The position numbers were made by a program, and so were the translations under genes. From Rhodospirillaceae bacterium (GTDB lineage Bacteria; Pseudomonadota; Alphaproteobacteria; Bin65), in assembly GCA_011523655.1 (NCBI GenBank), contig WTGH01000027.1, positions 1 to 64,000 on the forward strand: a stretch of DNA of 64,000 bases. The letters run 5' to 3'. Below, in pieces: positions 25,649 to 33,959 of this stretch. The first letter of the stretch is position 1. Every line of letters starts with the position of its first letter. The notes below the pieces were generated by a model. The model ran no database searches. It worked only from the letters and a program-made list of their open reading frames with translations, and was not told where the DNA came from.

Positions 25649-26491
25649 ATGTTGCGAAAATCGATCGCTGCAGCCGCCCTCGCGGCGTTCGTCATCGGTG
25701 TCGTGTCCGGCGCCGCGGCCGACGACAAACCGCTTGAGCCGTGGGAGCGGAAGGAAAACCACGTCAAGCCGCCGAAGGACAGCCCGCTCGATTATCTGGT
25801 CTCCGGCTACTGGTTCCGGACCCCGAAGACCCGGGCGTTGCAGGACGACGATTTCGAAAATCCGGCCTTCCTGTGGGTCGAAACGGCCGAAATCGAATGG
25901 ACGAAAGTCGACGGCAAGGCCGGCAAGGCCTGCGCGAGCTGTCACCAGACCGCCGAAAAGAGCATGAAGGGCGTTTCGGCCCGCTATCCGGTCTATTCCG
26001 CCAGGGACAAGAAGCTGATAGCGGTCCAGCACCAGGTGAACCACTGCCGCAAGAACTACATGAAGGCCAAGACGTGGAAGTGGGAATCCGACAAGATGCT
26101 GGGCATGGCCGCCTATATCGGCCTGCAGTCGCGCGGCATGCCGGTCAACGTTTCGATCGACGGGCCGGCGCGGCCGTTCTTCGAGGCCGGCAAGGCATTC
26201 TACCATGAGCGCCGCGGCCAGTTCGATCTCGCCTGCAAGCACTGCCACCAGGCGAATTTCGGCCAGTACATCCGTGCCGATTTCTTGAGCCAGGGCCACT
26301 CCAACGGCTTCCCGACCTACCGCCTGAAATGGCAGAAGCTGGGCTCGCTGCACCGCCGTTTCCGCGGCTGCAACAACAATATTCGGGCGATTCCCTACAA
26401 GCGCGGCTCGCCGGAATACACCAATCTGGAACTGTACCTGGCGTGGCGCGGTTTGGGTCTGAAGGTCGAGACGCCGTCGGTCCGCCAGTAG
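25649..26491 (+). CDS. soxA: Dihaem cytochrome c SoxA
   Basis: SoxA is the catalytic subunit of SoxXA, which joins thiosulfate to SoxY. The 280-residue precursor has a signal peptide (about residues 1-24) and two c-type haem motifs: CASCH (about residue 95) and CKHCH (about residue 195). The catalytic cysteine that becomes a persulfide ligand is seen in FRGCNNNIRAIPYKRGSPEY. It therefore looks like a di-haem SoxA. A strong hairpin follows the gene before soxB. Confidence 0.95.
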   Translation: MLRKSIAAAALAAFVIGVVSGAAADDKPLEPWERKENHVKPPKDSPLDYLVSGYWFRTPKTRALQDDDFENPAFLWVETAEIEWTKVDGKAGKACASCHQTAEKSMKGVSARYPVYSARDKKLIAVQHQVNHCRKNYMKAKTWKWESDKMLGMAAYIGLQSRGMPVNVSIDGPARPFFEAGKAFYHERRGQFDLACKHCHQANFGQYIRADFLSQGHSNGFPTYRLKWQKLGSLHRRFRGCNNNIRAIPYKRGSPEYTNLELYLAWRGLGLKVETPSVRQ

Positions 26492-26512
26492 GCGCCAGGC
26501 ATACCCCGTTGA

Positions 26513-26550
26513 GGGGCGGCCGGGCCGGTTGGCCGGCCGCCCCTTTCTGT
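26513..26550 (+). terminator. Hairpin with T-rich tail between soxA and soxB
   Basis: GGGGCGGCCGG (26513-26523) pairs perfectly with CCGGCCGCCCC (26533-26543), followed by TTTCTGTT. It has the form of an intrinsic terminator inside the operon and may lower soxB expression or protect the upstream mRNA. Confidence 0.65.
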
Positions 26551-26563
26551 TAGGAGGTCGGAC

Positions 26564-26593
26564 ATGGCCGTTCGGAGCGAGGCAGCCGTATGA
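26564..26593 (+). CDS. Nine-residue leader peptide upstream of soxB
   Basis: An ATG six bases behind an ideal AGGAGG begins a ten-codon frame (MAVRSEAAV, then TGA). Its stop overlaps the soxB start as ATGA, whereas soxB has no equally strong site of its own. This arrangement suggests that soxB is translated by coupling to the leader. Expression of the peptide is not proven; the true soxB start could be different. Confidence 0.4.
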   Translation: MAVRSEAAV

Positions 26594-28275
26594 TCAGCCG
26601 CCGCGATTTCGCCACCGCCGGCGCCGCGGCCGCCCTGCTGGCAGGTTCCGGCGCCCTCGGCCGCTTGGCCGCGCAGCAGAAGCTGACCCAGGATGCGCTG
26701 CTCGCCTTCGCGCCGGTCGGGCAGGTCACGCTGCTCCATTTTACCGATATCCATGCCCAGCTCTCGCCGCTCTATTTCCGCGAGCCGTCGGTCAATCTCG
26801 GTGTGGGCGCGGTCAGGGGCCTGCCGCCGCACATCACCGGCGCGGCGCTGCTGAAGAAATACGGGCTGAAGCCGGGCAGTGCCGAAGCCTATGCCCTGTC
26901 GAATGTCGATTTCGCCCGGCTGGCGGCCTCCTACGGCCGGCTCGGCGGACTCGACCGCATGGCGACGGCCGTCAACGCCGTCCGCGCCGAACGCCCCGGC
27001 AGGACGTTGCTGCTCGACGGCGGCGATACCTGGCAGGGCGACTATATCGCGCTGAAATCCCGGGGCGGCAGCATGGTCGCGGCCATGAACGCGCTGGGCG
27101 TCGACGTCATGACGGCGCACTGGGAATTCACCTACGGGTCCGACCGCGTGACCGAGATCGTCGAGGACGAGCTCAAGTTTCCGTTCTTGGCCGGCAATGT
27201 CCGCGACACGGAATGGAACGAGGGCGTTTTCGAGAGCACGCACTATTTCGAGCGCGGCGGGCTCACCATCGCCGTCATCGGCCAGGCCTTCCCCTTCACG
27301 CCGATCGCCAATCCGCGCCACTTGATGGAGACCTGGTCGTTCGGCATCCGCGAGAAGGAAATTCGGAAGGCCGTGGCGGCGGCCCGGAAGAAATCCGATC
27401 TGGTCGTTCTGCTGAGCCATAACGGCTTCGACGTCGACCGCAAGCTGGCCTCGCGGGTCGACGGCATCGACGTCATCCTGACCGGCCACACCCACGATGC
27501 GCTGCCAGAAGCGGTGCGGGTCCGGGATACGCTGCTCGTTGCCTCCGGCTCCCACGGCAAGTTCCTGTCGCGGCTCGATCTGGAGGTGAAGAACCGCAAG
27601 GTCTCGGATTTCCGCTACCGGCTGATCCCGCTGTTCAGCGACGCCATCGCGCCGGACACGAAGATGAAGGCGCTGCTCGACGGATTGCGCGCGCCGCACC
27701 GGGCGGTGACGGAAAAGGTGATCGGCCGGACCGACACGCTGCTCTACCGCCGCGGCAACTTCAACGGCACCTTCGACGACCTGATCTGCAATGCCCTGCT
27801 GGAAGAGCGGGATGCCGAGATTTCGCTGTCGCCGGGCTTCCGCTGGGGCGCGTCCCTGCTGCCCGGGCAGGACATCTTCATGAACGATGTCTACAACCAA
27901 ACGGCGATCACCTATCCGGCGGCCTACCGGATCAAATTCACCGGCGCGTTCCTCAAGACCGTGCTGGAAGACGTCGCCGACAACATCTTCAACCCCGATC
28001 CCTACTATCAGCAGGGCGGGGACATGGTGCGCGTCGGCGGGCTGAACTACGACATCGACGTCGGCCAAAAGATCGGCCACCGCATTTCCAACATGACGCT
28101 GATGCGCAACGGTGCGCCGATCGACCCGGCGAAGGAATACACGGTGGCCGGCTGGGCTTCGGTCAATCCAGATACCGAGGGCCCGCCGATCTGGGAGGTC
28201 GTCGCCGGCTATATCGGCCGCAAGAAGGTCATCGCGCAGCCCGCACGCGGCAAGATCCGCGTCAGCGGCGCCTGA
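26590..28275 (+). CDS. soxB: Thiosulfohydrolase SoxB
   Basis: SoxB hydrolyses the terminal sulfone from SoxY-bound thiosulfate and releases sulfate, leaving sulfane sulfur on the carrier. The 561-residue precursor has a Tat signal (MISRRDFATAGAAAALLAG) and the two domains of the 5'-nucleotidase family. The dinuclear Mn site is represented by LLHFTDIHAQLSP, LLLDGGDTWQGD, LSHNGFDVD and TGHTHDALPE. The substrate-binding C-terminal domain includes GFRWGASLLPGQDI. It starts within the stop of a short leader frame and is separated from soxA by a terminator-like hairpin. Confidence 0.96.
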   Translation: MISRRDFATAGAAAALLAGSGALGRLAAQQKLTQDALLAFAPVGQVTLLHFTDIHAQLSPLYFREPSVNLGVGAVRGLPPHITGAALLKKYGLKPGSAEAYALSNVDFARLAASYGRLGGLDRMATAVNAVRAERPGRTLLLDGGDTWQGDYIALKSRGGSMVAAMNALGVDVMTAHWEFTYGSDRVTEIVEDELKFPFLAGNVRDTEWNEGVFESTHYFERGGLTIAVIGQAFPFTPIANPRHLMETWSFGIREKEIRKAVAAARKKSDLVVLLSHNGFDVDRKLASRVDGIDVILTGHTHDALPEAVRVRDTLLVASGSHGKFLSRLDLEVKNRKVSDFRYRLIPLFSDAIAPDTKMKALLDGLRAPHRAVTEKVIGRTDTLLYRRGNFNGTFDDLICNALLEERDAEISLSPGFRWGASLLPGQDIFMNDVYNQTAITYPAAYRIKFTGAFLKTVLEDVADNIFNPDPYYQQGGDMVRVGGLNYDIDVGQKIGHRISNMTLMRNGAPIDPAKEYTVAGWASVNPDTEGPPIWEVVAGYIGRKKVIAQPARGKIRVSGA

Positions 28276-28282
28276 GCCGGCC

Positions 28283-29026
28283 GTGCTGGAGGACATCAGC
28301 TATCCGGGCGTCCTGCTGGCCGGCATCCTGACCTTCTTGTCGCCCTGCATCCTGCCCATCGTGCCGCCCTATCTCGCCTATCTCGGCGGCATCACCCTCG
28401 ACCAGATCGAGGTGGAAGGGCGGACCGACCGGGCCAAGGCGCTCAAGGTCTTCCGCGCCGCCGTCTTTTTCGTGCTCGGCTTTACGACGGTGTTCGTCGC
28501 GATGGGCTTGGCGGCGTCGGCCATCGGGCGCTTCGTCGGCGACAATATCGACATTCTCGCGACCGTCGCCGGCATCCTGATCATCGTCCTTGGCCTGCAT
28601 TTCATCGGTGTCTTCCGGATCGGCTTCCTGTTCCGCGAGGCGCGCTTCCAGGTCGACCGCAAGCCGGCGGGCGCGGCCGGCGGCTATGTCATCGGGCTCG
28701 CCTTTGCGTTCGGCTGGACGCCCTGCGTCGGCCCGGTCCTCACCGGCATCCTGATGATGGCGGCGGGCCGGGAAACCGCGCTGGAAGGCGGCTTCCTGCT
28801 CGGCGTCTACGCGCTGGGGATCGGCGTGCCGTTCCTGGTCGCCGCCCTGTTCGCAGGCGCGTTCCTGCGTTTCATGAAGCGGTTCCGGCGCTTCATCCCG
28901 TGGGTCGAGCGCACGCTGGGCGCCTTTCTCGTCCTCACCGGCATTCTGTTCATCACCGGCTCGCTTAACGAGATCGGATTCTGGATTCAGGAGGCGTTTC
29001 CCGGCCTGGCCAAGCTGGCGGGTTAA
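28283..29026 (+). CDS. soxV: CcdA/SoxV-type thiol transporter
   Basis: SoxV/CcdA proteins carry reducing power across the inner membrane to periplasmic thioredoxins. The 247-residue protein has six hydrophobic helices. Two conserved Cys-Pro motifs, FLSPCILPIVPPYLAYLGG in the first helix and GWTPCVGPVLTGIL in the fourth, hold the redox-active cysteines. The GTG start seven bases after the soxB stop fits the family length; the frame is open further upstream inside soxB. The likely partners are SoxS and the two SoxW-like thioredoxins encoded on either side. CcdA of cytochrome c maturation would look similar. Confidence 0.9.
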   Translation: MLEDISYPGVLLAGILTFLSPCILPIVPPYLAYLGGITLDQIEVEGRTDRAKALKVFRAAVFFVLGFTTVFVAMGLAASAIGRFVGDNIDILATVAGILIIVLGLHFIGVFRIGFLFREARFQVDRKPAGAAGGYVIGLAFAFGWTPCVGPVLTGILMMAAGRETALEGGFLLGVYALGIGVPFLVAALFAGAFLRFMKRFRRFIPWVERTLGAFLVLTGILFITGSLNEIGFWIQEAFPGLAKLAG

Positions 29027-29748
29027 CCCAGATACAGCCAGATCAGACGGTCGAAGGAGCGCAGCTCGCGCAGATTGTTGATGATGCGCAGCGCGCTCTT
29101 GTCCTTCGCCGCACGGATCAGGCGCTCGATGCTTTCCAGGCTGCCGGGGAACAAACGTTCGAAGGCGGGATCGGCGCGTTCGCGCGGCCCGGCCTCCCGG
29201 AAGCAGCGCTTGTACCAGTGCGCCAGCGCGGCGAAACGCCTGTCCAGTTCCGCGACTTGGGCGGCGTCGGCAAAGTCCGGCGGCTTCCGGCGGTAGACCC
29301 AGGCACCGTCCATCGCCCGGTTCATGGCCGCGATGCAATCGCTGTAAATCCACAGGCCGTTGCGCTTGCGCAGGGCGGCGAGACGGCCGGCGACCGGTTT
29401 CAGTTGCACGGCCGCGGCATCGCGTTCGTCGCTGTCCACCGCGTCGAGCGCCGCGTCCAGCGCACCGGCCACGGCCTCGATATCGGCCTTGAAGGCGCTG
29501 TCTTCGGCCAGTTTGCCGGGCGGCTTAGAACCGAACACGGCGGTTAAGGCGGCCCATTTTTCCGTCGCCTCGTCCAGTTCGGTTCCGGCGACCGCCAGAT
29601 TGCCGGTGCGCAGGTAGAATTGCGCAAGACGCACATGTTTCATCGCCGCGCCGACCCTGTCGTGAAAGGCCTCCAGGGTGTCGGCCGCAGCCGGACCGGC
29701 CGGCGCGGCGAAGGACAGGCCGATTATCAGCATCAGCATCGCCCTCAT
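29023..29748 (-). CDS. Exported all-helical protein of unknown function
   Basis: No family recognised. The 241-residue product has a signal peptide (cleavage near AAADTLEA, residue 22). The mature part is predicted to be helical throughout, with HVRLAQFYLRTGNLAVAGTELDEA and ELDRRFAALAHWYKRCF, a pattern like four-helix-bundle proteins. There is no CxxCH haem motif, but two single cysteines (IYSDCIAAMN and YKRCFREAG) are present. It overlaps the upstream hydrolase gene as ATGA and converges tail-to-tail with ccdA. Its place inside the sox island suggests a periplasmic accessory role. Confidence 0.7.
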   Translation of the reverse strand: MRAMLMLIIGLSFAAPAGPAAADTLEAFHDRVGAAMKHVRLAQFYLRTGNLAVAGTELDEATEKWAALTAVFGSKPPGKLAEDSAFKADIEAVAGALDAALDAVDSDERDAAAVQLKPVAGRLAALRKRNGLWIYSDCIAAMNRAMDGAWVYRRKPPDFADAAQVAELDRRFAALAHWYKRCFREAGPRERADPAFERLFPGSLESIERLIRAAKDKSALRIINNLRELRSFDRLIWLYLG

Positions 29749-30653
29749 TGGAACCTGTCCTCCAAGAATTCGGCCATACGATCGGCGACGTCCTCGGCGA
29801 AGAAGTCGAGGAACATGTGGTCGGCATCGTCGATGACCGCGAAGCTGACCCGCGGGTTCTTCACACCGGCCATCTTCGCGATCAGGTCGGGCACCACTTT
29901 GTCCTCCCGCCCGGCCAGAACGAGCAGCGGCGCGCCGGGATAGCCGTCAAGCAGGGCGGGCGTGTCGCGGCCGGGATCGTTGCGGTGATAGTCGACGAAG
30001 CTGCTGGCCGCCACTGTCGCGCCCGGGCAGGAGAGGAACGGGTGCTCCCTGAGCAGCGCGTCGCCCCTGGCGGCGGCCGCCTTCACGTCGGCCAGCCGGT
30101 CGCGCTTGTGGCGCGTCCGGTAGGCAGAGTCGGCCCGTTCGGCGCTCCAGGTCGCCGGCGCCAGCGCGACCGCAGCGGCAAGCGCGCCCTGCGGAGCCGT
30201 GCGCGCGTAAGCGACGATCTGGTTTCCTCCCCGCGAATGGCCGAACAGGGCGATTTTCCCTGCGCCCTGCCGGCTCAGCCAAGCGCGCCACAGGCCGATC
30301 TCCCGGATCGCGTTGCTGTGCTTGTGCCGATGCACCCGGTCGCACGGAAACATGCCGGTCCGCGCCGATTCGCCGAGGGACAGGGTGATTGCGAGCGACG
30401 GGATCTGTCGGTCGGCGAGCGCATTCTGGACGCCCGCGATGGTTTCCTGGCCCAGATGAGCCATGCTGCCGTGAACCATCAGAACGGCGCCCTGCGCCAG
30501 CGCCGCACCGCCCGGAACCGTCAGGTTGCCGAGCAGGATGCGATCGCCGTCCTTCAGCCGGACCGGCTCGGCGGCAGCCTGCGTTGCCGCCGCCGCTACC
30601 ACTAGCAACGCCAGCATCGGGCGGAAAATCGTTCTCATCTGTCGCTTCGGCAT
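29745..30653 (-). CDS. Exported alpha/beta hydrolase
   Basis: The 302-residue protein has a signal peptide (hydrophobic core LALLVVAAAATQAAA) and an alpha/beta-hydrolase domain. The nucleophile elbow is GHSRGG (about residue 150). An acidic residue in VLAGREDKVV and a His in DDADHMFLDFF could complete the triad. HGSMAHLGQETI near the beginning contributes the oxyanion hole. The substrate is unknown. The start is uncertain between 30653 and 30638. It precedes the helical exported gene with an ATGA overlap, and both are divergent from the SoxW-like genes. Confidence 0.8.
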   Translation of the reverse strand: MPKRQMRTIFRPMLALLVVAAAATQAAAEPVRLKDGDRILLGNLTVPGGAALAQGAVLMVHGSMAHLGQETIAGVQNALADRQIPSLAITLSLGESARTGMFPCDRVHRHKHSNAIREIGLWRAWLSRQGAGKIALFGHSRGGNQIVAYARTAPQGALAAAVALAPATWSAERADSAYRTRHKRDRLADVKAAAARGDALLREHPFLSCPGATVAASSFVDYHRNDPGRDTPALLDGYPGAPLLVLAGREDKVVPDLIAKMAGVKNPRVSFAVIDDADHMFLDFFAEDVADRMAEFLEDRFQ

Positions 30654-30744
30654 TATCTTCGTCGTACGGGCGCATCGGATATTACATTCACGCCTGCGAA
30701 TATGATAGACTTCCGACATTCGCGCAAAAGGGGGAGTTGGGGCG

Positions 30745-31416
30745 ATGATCGAGCGGCGGCAGTTCCTGATCGGCGGCGGCGCGGCAGCCGTGGCGCTCGG
30801 AGCAGGCGGATTCGCCGGCCCGGCACGGGCGAGTAATCCGGACTGGGTCCCCCGCTACCGCGCGACCGTGGACGAAAACGGCCTCCACAGCCAGCCCTGG
30901 TTCCATCAGGGATTCCTGGACATGAAGGAAGACCTGGCGGAGGCCGCCGCGGCTGACAAGCGCCTCATGGTGATCTGGGAGCAGAAGGGCTGCCCCTATT
31001 GCCTGGAAATGCACAAGCGCAACCTCGCGCTGCAGGAGATCAACGACTACATCCGCAAGCATTTCCTGGTCGTGCAGCTCAACATGTGGGGCTCGCGCGA
31101 GGCGACGGATTTCGATGGCAAGGCGATGGAAGAGAAGGCGCTGGCGCGGCGCTGGCGGGTGAACTTCACGCCGACGGTCAACTTCTTCCCGCCGACAGTT
31201 GCGGAGGTCGAGGGCAAAACGGGCCTCGAGGCGGAGGTCGCGCGCATGCCGGGCTACCTGAAGCCGGCGCATTTCCTGACCTACATGGAATTCGTCAGGG
31301 ACGAGGGCTACAAGAAGGACAGGTTCCAGCGCTATCTGCTGACCAAGTTCCGCGCCATCCACGACAAGGGCGGCGACCCGTTCCGCCTCGACAAGCTGAC
31401 CCGGCCCCAATCGTAG
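30745..31416 (+). CDS. soxW: SoxW-like thioredoxin, first copy
   Basis: SoxW-type proteins are periplasmic thioredoxins reduced by SoxV/CcdA. The 223-residue precursor starts with a twin-arginine-like signal (MIERRQFLIGGGAAAVALG). It has a thioredoxin fold with the active site CPYC in WEQKGCPYCLEMHKRNLA, and the cis-Pro segment NFTPTVNFFPPTV. A ten-base word shared with the soxX promoter region lies 40 bases upstream. It is followed after 11 bases by a second, closely related copy, which arose by tandem duplication. Compared with that copy it has an extended N- and C-terminus. Confidence 0.87.
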   Translation: MIERRQFLIGGGAAAVALGAGGFAGPARASNPDWVPRYRATVDENGLHSQPWFHQGFLDMKEDLAEAAAADKRLMVIWEQKGCPYCLEMHKRNLALQEINDYIRKHFLVVQLNMWGSREATDFDGKAMEEKALARRWRVNFTPTVNFFPPTVAEVEGKTGLEAEVARMPGYLKPAHFLTYMEFVRDEGYKKDRFQRYLLTKFRAIHDKGGDPFRLDKLTRPQS

Positions 31417-31427
31417 GAGCGAACGTC

Positions 31428-31997
31428 ATGCGCACGCTGATAACGGCCGTTGCGATCGTCTTCGCGCTGGGCGCCGCCGCGAAGGCCGACGAGGTCAAGG
31501 TCGGCGGCGACGGCCTGTATCACCAGGACTGGTTCCTCCAGAGCTTCCTCGACCTCAGGGAAGACCTCCAGGAATCCGCCGACGCCGGCAAGCGCCTGGT
31601 CATCCTGTGGGAGCAGAAGGGCTGCCCCTATTGCAAGGAACTGCACCAGGTGAATTTCGTCGACCCGGCGATCCGCAAGTATCTCCTGGATAATTTCGTC
31701 GTCCTGCAGCTCGATATCTGGGGCGCCCGGCCGGTGACCGATTTCGACGGCACGGAAATGTCGGAGAAGAAGCTGGCGCGCCGCTACGGCGTCCGCTTCA
31801 CGCCGACAATCCAGTTCCTGCCGGCGACGGTGGCGGCGACCGAAGGCAAGACCGGCAAGGCGCTCGAAATCGCCCGGATGCCAGGCTATCTGAAGCCGGC
31901 GCCGTTCCTCATCATGTTCCGCTATGTCCGGGAAAAGGCGTACGAAAAGACGCCGTTCCGCAAATTCCTGCGCGCCGCGCTGAAGCGGTCGGGATAG
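31428..31997 (+). CDS. soxW: SoxW-like thioredoxin, second copy
   Basis: The 189-residue precursor has a Sec signal peptide (cleavage after AAAKA, residue 20). Its thioredoxin domain is clearly related to the gene before it: WEQKGCPYCKELHQVNFVD holds the CPYC active site, RFTPTIQFLPATVAATEGKTG and ARMPGYLKPAPFL are shared with only small changes. It lacks the Tat motif of its neighbour, so the two paralogues may be exported differently. ATG at 31428 is preceded by GGAGCG. The pair probably serves SoxYZ, SoxXA maturation or a related periplasmic thiol step. Confidence 0.87.
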   Translation: MRTLITAVAIVFALGAAAKADEVKVGGDGLYHQDWFLQSFLDLREDLQESADAGKRLVILWEQKGCPYCKELHQVNFVDPAIRKYLLDNFVVLQLDIWGARPVTDFDGTEMSEKKLARRYGVRFTPTIQFLPATVAATEGKTGKALEIARMPGYLKPAPFLIMFRYVREKAYEKTPFRKFLRAALKRSG

Positions 31998-32039
31998 ATT
32001 TTTCTCCGGTATCTCCGGTCGATTGCCGAAATATTTGTA

Positions 32040-32184
32040 GGGAGGGTTTGAATCCCTCCCGTACCACGGCGTTTCGGCCGCTCAGGCGATTGAGATCATC
32101 TCGTTTGCCGCCCCGGCCGACCGCAGGGAGAGCCGGGGACCAGAGTCGACCCGAGAGTCCGTGCCGGGCGGCTCTGGCCCCCGG
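32040..32184. repeat. Two extragenic hairpins between soxW and tusA
   Basis: GGGAGGG (32040-32046) pairs with CCCTCCC (32054-32060). Further on CCGGGGxCCAGAG (32133-32145) pairs with CTCTGGxCCCCGG (32172-32184) with one mismatch. The 300-base gap has no gene; its hairpins may end both converging transcripts and resemble dispersed extragenic repeats. Confidence 0.6.
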
Positions 32185-32298
32185 ATCGTCGCTTCGCTCC
32201 GTCGGGGGTGGCAATCGAGGAATCTCGAAGGTGTTCGATTGATCGCAATTTATTCTAATTCTTTAAATTACCGGGATAATACATTGTTAATAAATACC

Positions 32299-32523
32299 TT
32301 ACACATTCTTGATCACGAACCGATACACCCCGCCGTCCTCGCCGGATTCCATCAGTTCGCAGCCGGTCTGGCGGCAGAAGGCCTCGAAATCCGCCGTCGC
32401 GCCCGGGTCGGTCGCATGCACTTCCAGCAGCCCGCCCGACGCCATCTTCTTCAGTGCCTTCTTCGCCTTCAGAATCGGCAGGGGGCAGTTCAGTCCCTTG
32501 GTGTCGAGAAACTCGTCGGCCAT
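32299..32523 (-). CDS. tusA: Sulfur carrier protein TusA
   Basis: TusA carries sulfur as a persulfide on a single cysteine and in sulfur oxidisers hands it to DsrE-type proteins. The 74-residue protein has the diagnostic LDTKGLNCPLPILKAKKAL, with CPxP containing the active Cys13. The C-terminal part (GATADFEAFCRQTGCELME) is typical, with extra cysteines. It is divergent from the hydrolase and importer genes and lies about 9 kb from DsrE3C, its likely partner. The context argues for a sulfane-sulfur relay to sHdr rather than tRNA thiolation only. Confidence 0.95.
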   Translation of the reverse strand: MADEFLDTKGLNCPLPILKAKKALKKMASGGLLEVHATDPGATADFEAFCRQTGCELMESGEDGGVYRFVIKNV

Positions 32524-32732
32524 CGGCGGGGGTGTTCCTTCCTGTCTGGTTCGGGCGCAACGGCCATCACCTAGGTTGCCGGGACCGGCTTGTCATCCGG
32601 AGTCCGCTGCGGGGCGGGTCCGGCAAATTGTCCGGGCCGACAAATTATCCGGGGCGGCGATTGCCATTCATTCAAATTATTGAATACAATATCCGGCACT
32701 CCGTCAACGGGACGGCCGGACCGCCGGGGACC

Positions 32733-33932
32733 ATGGATTCGAAGCATCGCATGACCGGGATCGAAGCGCCGCCCGGCCCGGCCCGCCGCCCGCCGGTCTT
32801 TGTCGGCCACGACGTCTATCGCCGCGCCGCCTATGGCGGCAATCATCCGCTGGCGATACCGCGGGTCGAGACGGCGGTGGATCTGTGCCGGGACCTTGGC
32901 TGGGTCGATCCGGACGCCTGGGTCGAGAGCCCGGTCGCCGATGCGGAAACCCTGGGCCGGTTCCACGATCCGGCCTATGTCGAAGCCCTGCGCCGGGCCG
33001 ACGAGTGCGGAGAGGTGACGCCGGAAACGCAGCGCCGTTACAATCTCGGCACCCTGGAAAATCCGGTATTTCCCGGCGTGTTCCGGCGCGCCTCGACGTC
33101 GGTCGGCGGTTCGATCGCTGCGGCGGAGCAGGCGCTGGCCGGCCGCATCGCCTATCATCCGGCGGGCGGCACCCATCACGGCAGGCCGGACCGGGCGAGC
33201 GGCTTCTGCTACTTCAACGACCCGGTCTTCGCCATCCTCACCGCGCTGGACGCCGGCGTCGGCCGGCTGGTCCATGCCGATCTCGACGCCCATCACGGCG
33301 ACGGGGTGCAGGACGCCTTCGCCGCCGACCCGCGGGTCTACACGATCTCGATCCACGAGCGCGAGCGTTGGCCCCATACCGGCGTGCCGGACGACACCGG
33401 CGGCGGGCAAAGCTGCAACCTGTCGGTCGCGCCCGGATTCGCCGACGCGGACCTGGAACTGCTGATGGCCGAGGTCGTCCTGCCTCTTGTCCGCCGGGCC
33501 GCACCGGACCTGATCGTCGTCACCTGCGGCGCCGACGGGCTGGCCGGCGATCCGCTGTCCCGGATGGCGCTCACCAATCGGGCGCTGTGGGCGGCCGTGG
33601 CGGCGCTGACCGCCGCGGCGCCGGGCAGCGTCGTACTGGGCGGCGGCGGCTACAATCCGTGGACGGTCGCCCGCTGCTGGGCCGGGCTTTGGGGCGTGCT
33701 GAACGGCTTTGCGCTGCCGGACCGGCTGCCGCCCGCTTCGGTCCGGCGGCTGGAACGGCTGGATTGCGATCTGGTCGACGAAGAAGACCGCGACCCGCGC
33801 TGGTTGACGACCCTGGCCGACGAACCGCAGGACGGGCCGGCAACGCCGGAAACGGCGGCGATGGCGCGTCGTGCGCTCGACATGCCGCGGCGCGGACGCT
33901 GGAGCGCCGGCGCCCGGCGCGCAGCAGCATAG
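32733..33932 (+). CDS. Histone deacetylase-family (AcuC-like) hydrolase
   Basis: The 399-residue protein is a zinc-dependent deacetylase of the arginase/HDAC fold. The metal and catalytic residues are intact: HHGRPDRASGFCYFND (paired His), ADLDAHHGDGVQDAF (Asp and His ligands), CGADGLAGDP (Asp ligand) and LGGGGYNPWTVARCW (Tyr). Bacterial members deacetylate acetyl-CoA synthetase, polyamines or other small amides; the substrate here is not known. The ATG at 32733 gives a family-like beginning, though the frame is open upstream. It sits between tusA and the YeeE-type importer and is followed after 27 bases by it, so it appears to belong to the sulfur locus. Confidence 0.88.
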   Translation: MDSKHRMTGIEAPPGPARRPPVFVGHDVYRRAAYGGNHPLAIPRVETAVDLCRDLGWVDPDAWVESPVADAETLGRFHDPAYVEALRRADECGEVTPETQRRYNLGTLENPVFPGVFRRASTSVGGSIAAAEQALAGRIAYHPAGGTHHGRPDRASGFCYFNDPVFAILTALDAGVGRLVHADLDAHHGDGVQDAFAADPRVYTISIHERERWPHTGVPDDTGGGQSCNLSVAPGFADADLELLMAEVVLPLVRRAAPDLIVVTCGADGLAGDPLSRMALTNRALWAAVAALTAAAPGSVVLGGGGYNPWTVARCWAGLWGVLNGFALPDRLPPASVRRLERLDCDLVDEEDRDPRWLTTLADEPQDGPATPETAAMARRALDMPRRGRWSAGARRAAA

Positions 33933-33959
33933 CGGAACGGCCGCGGGAGGGCACAGGCC

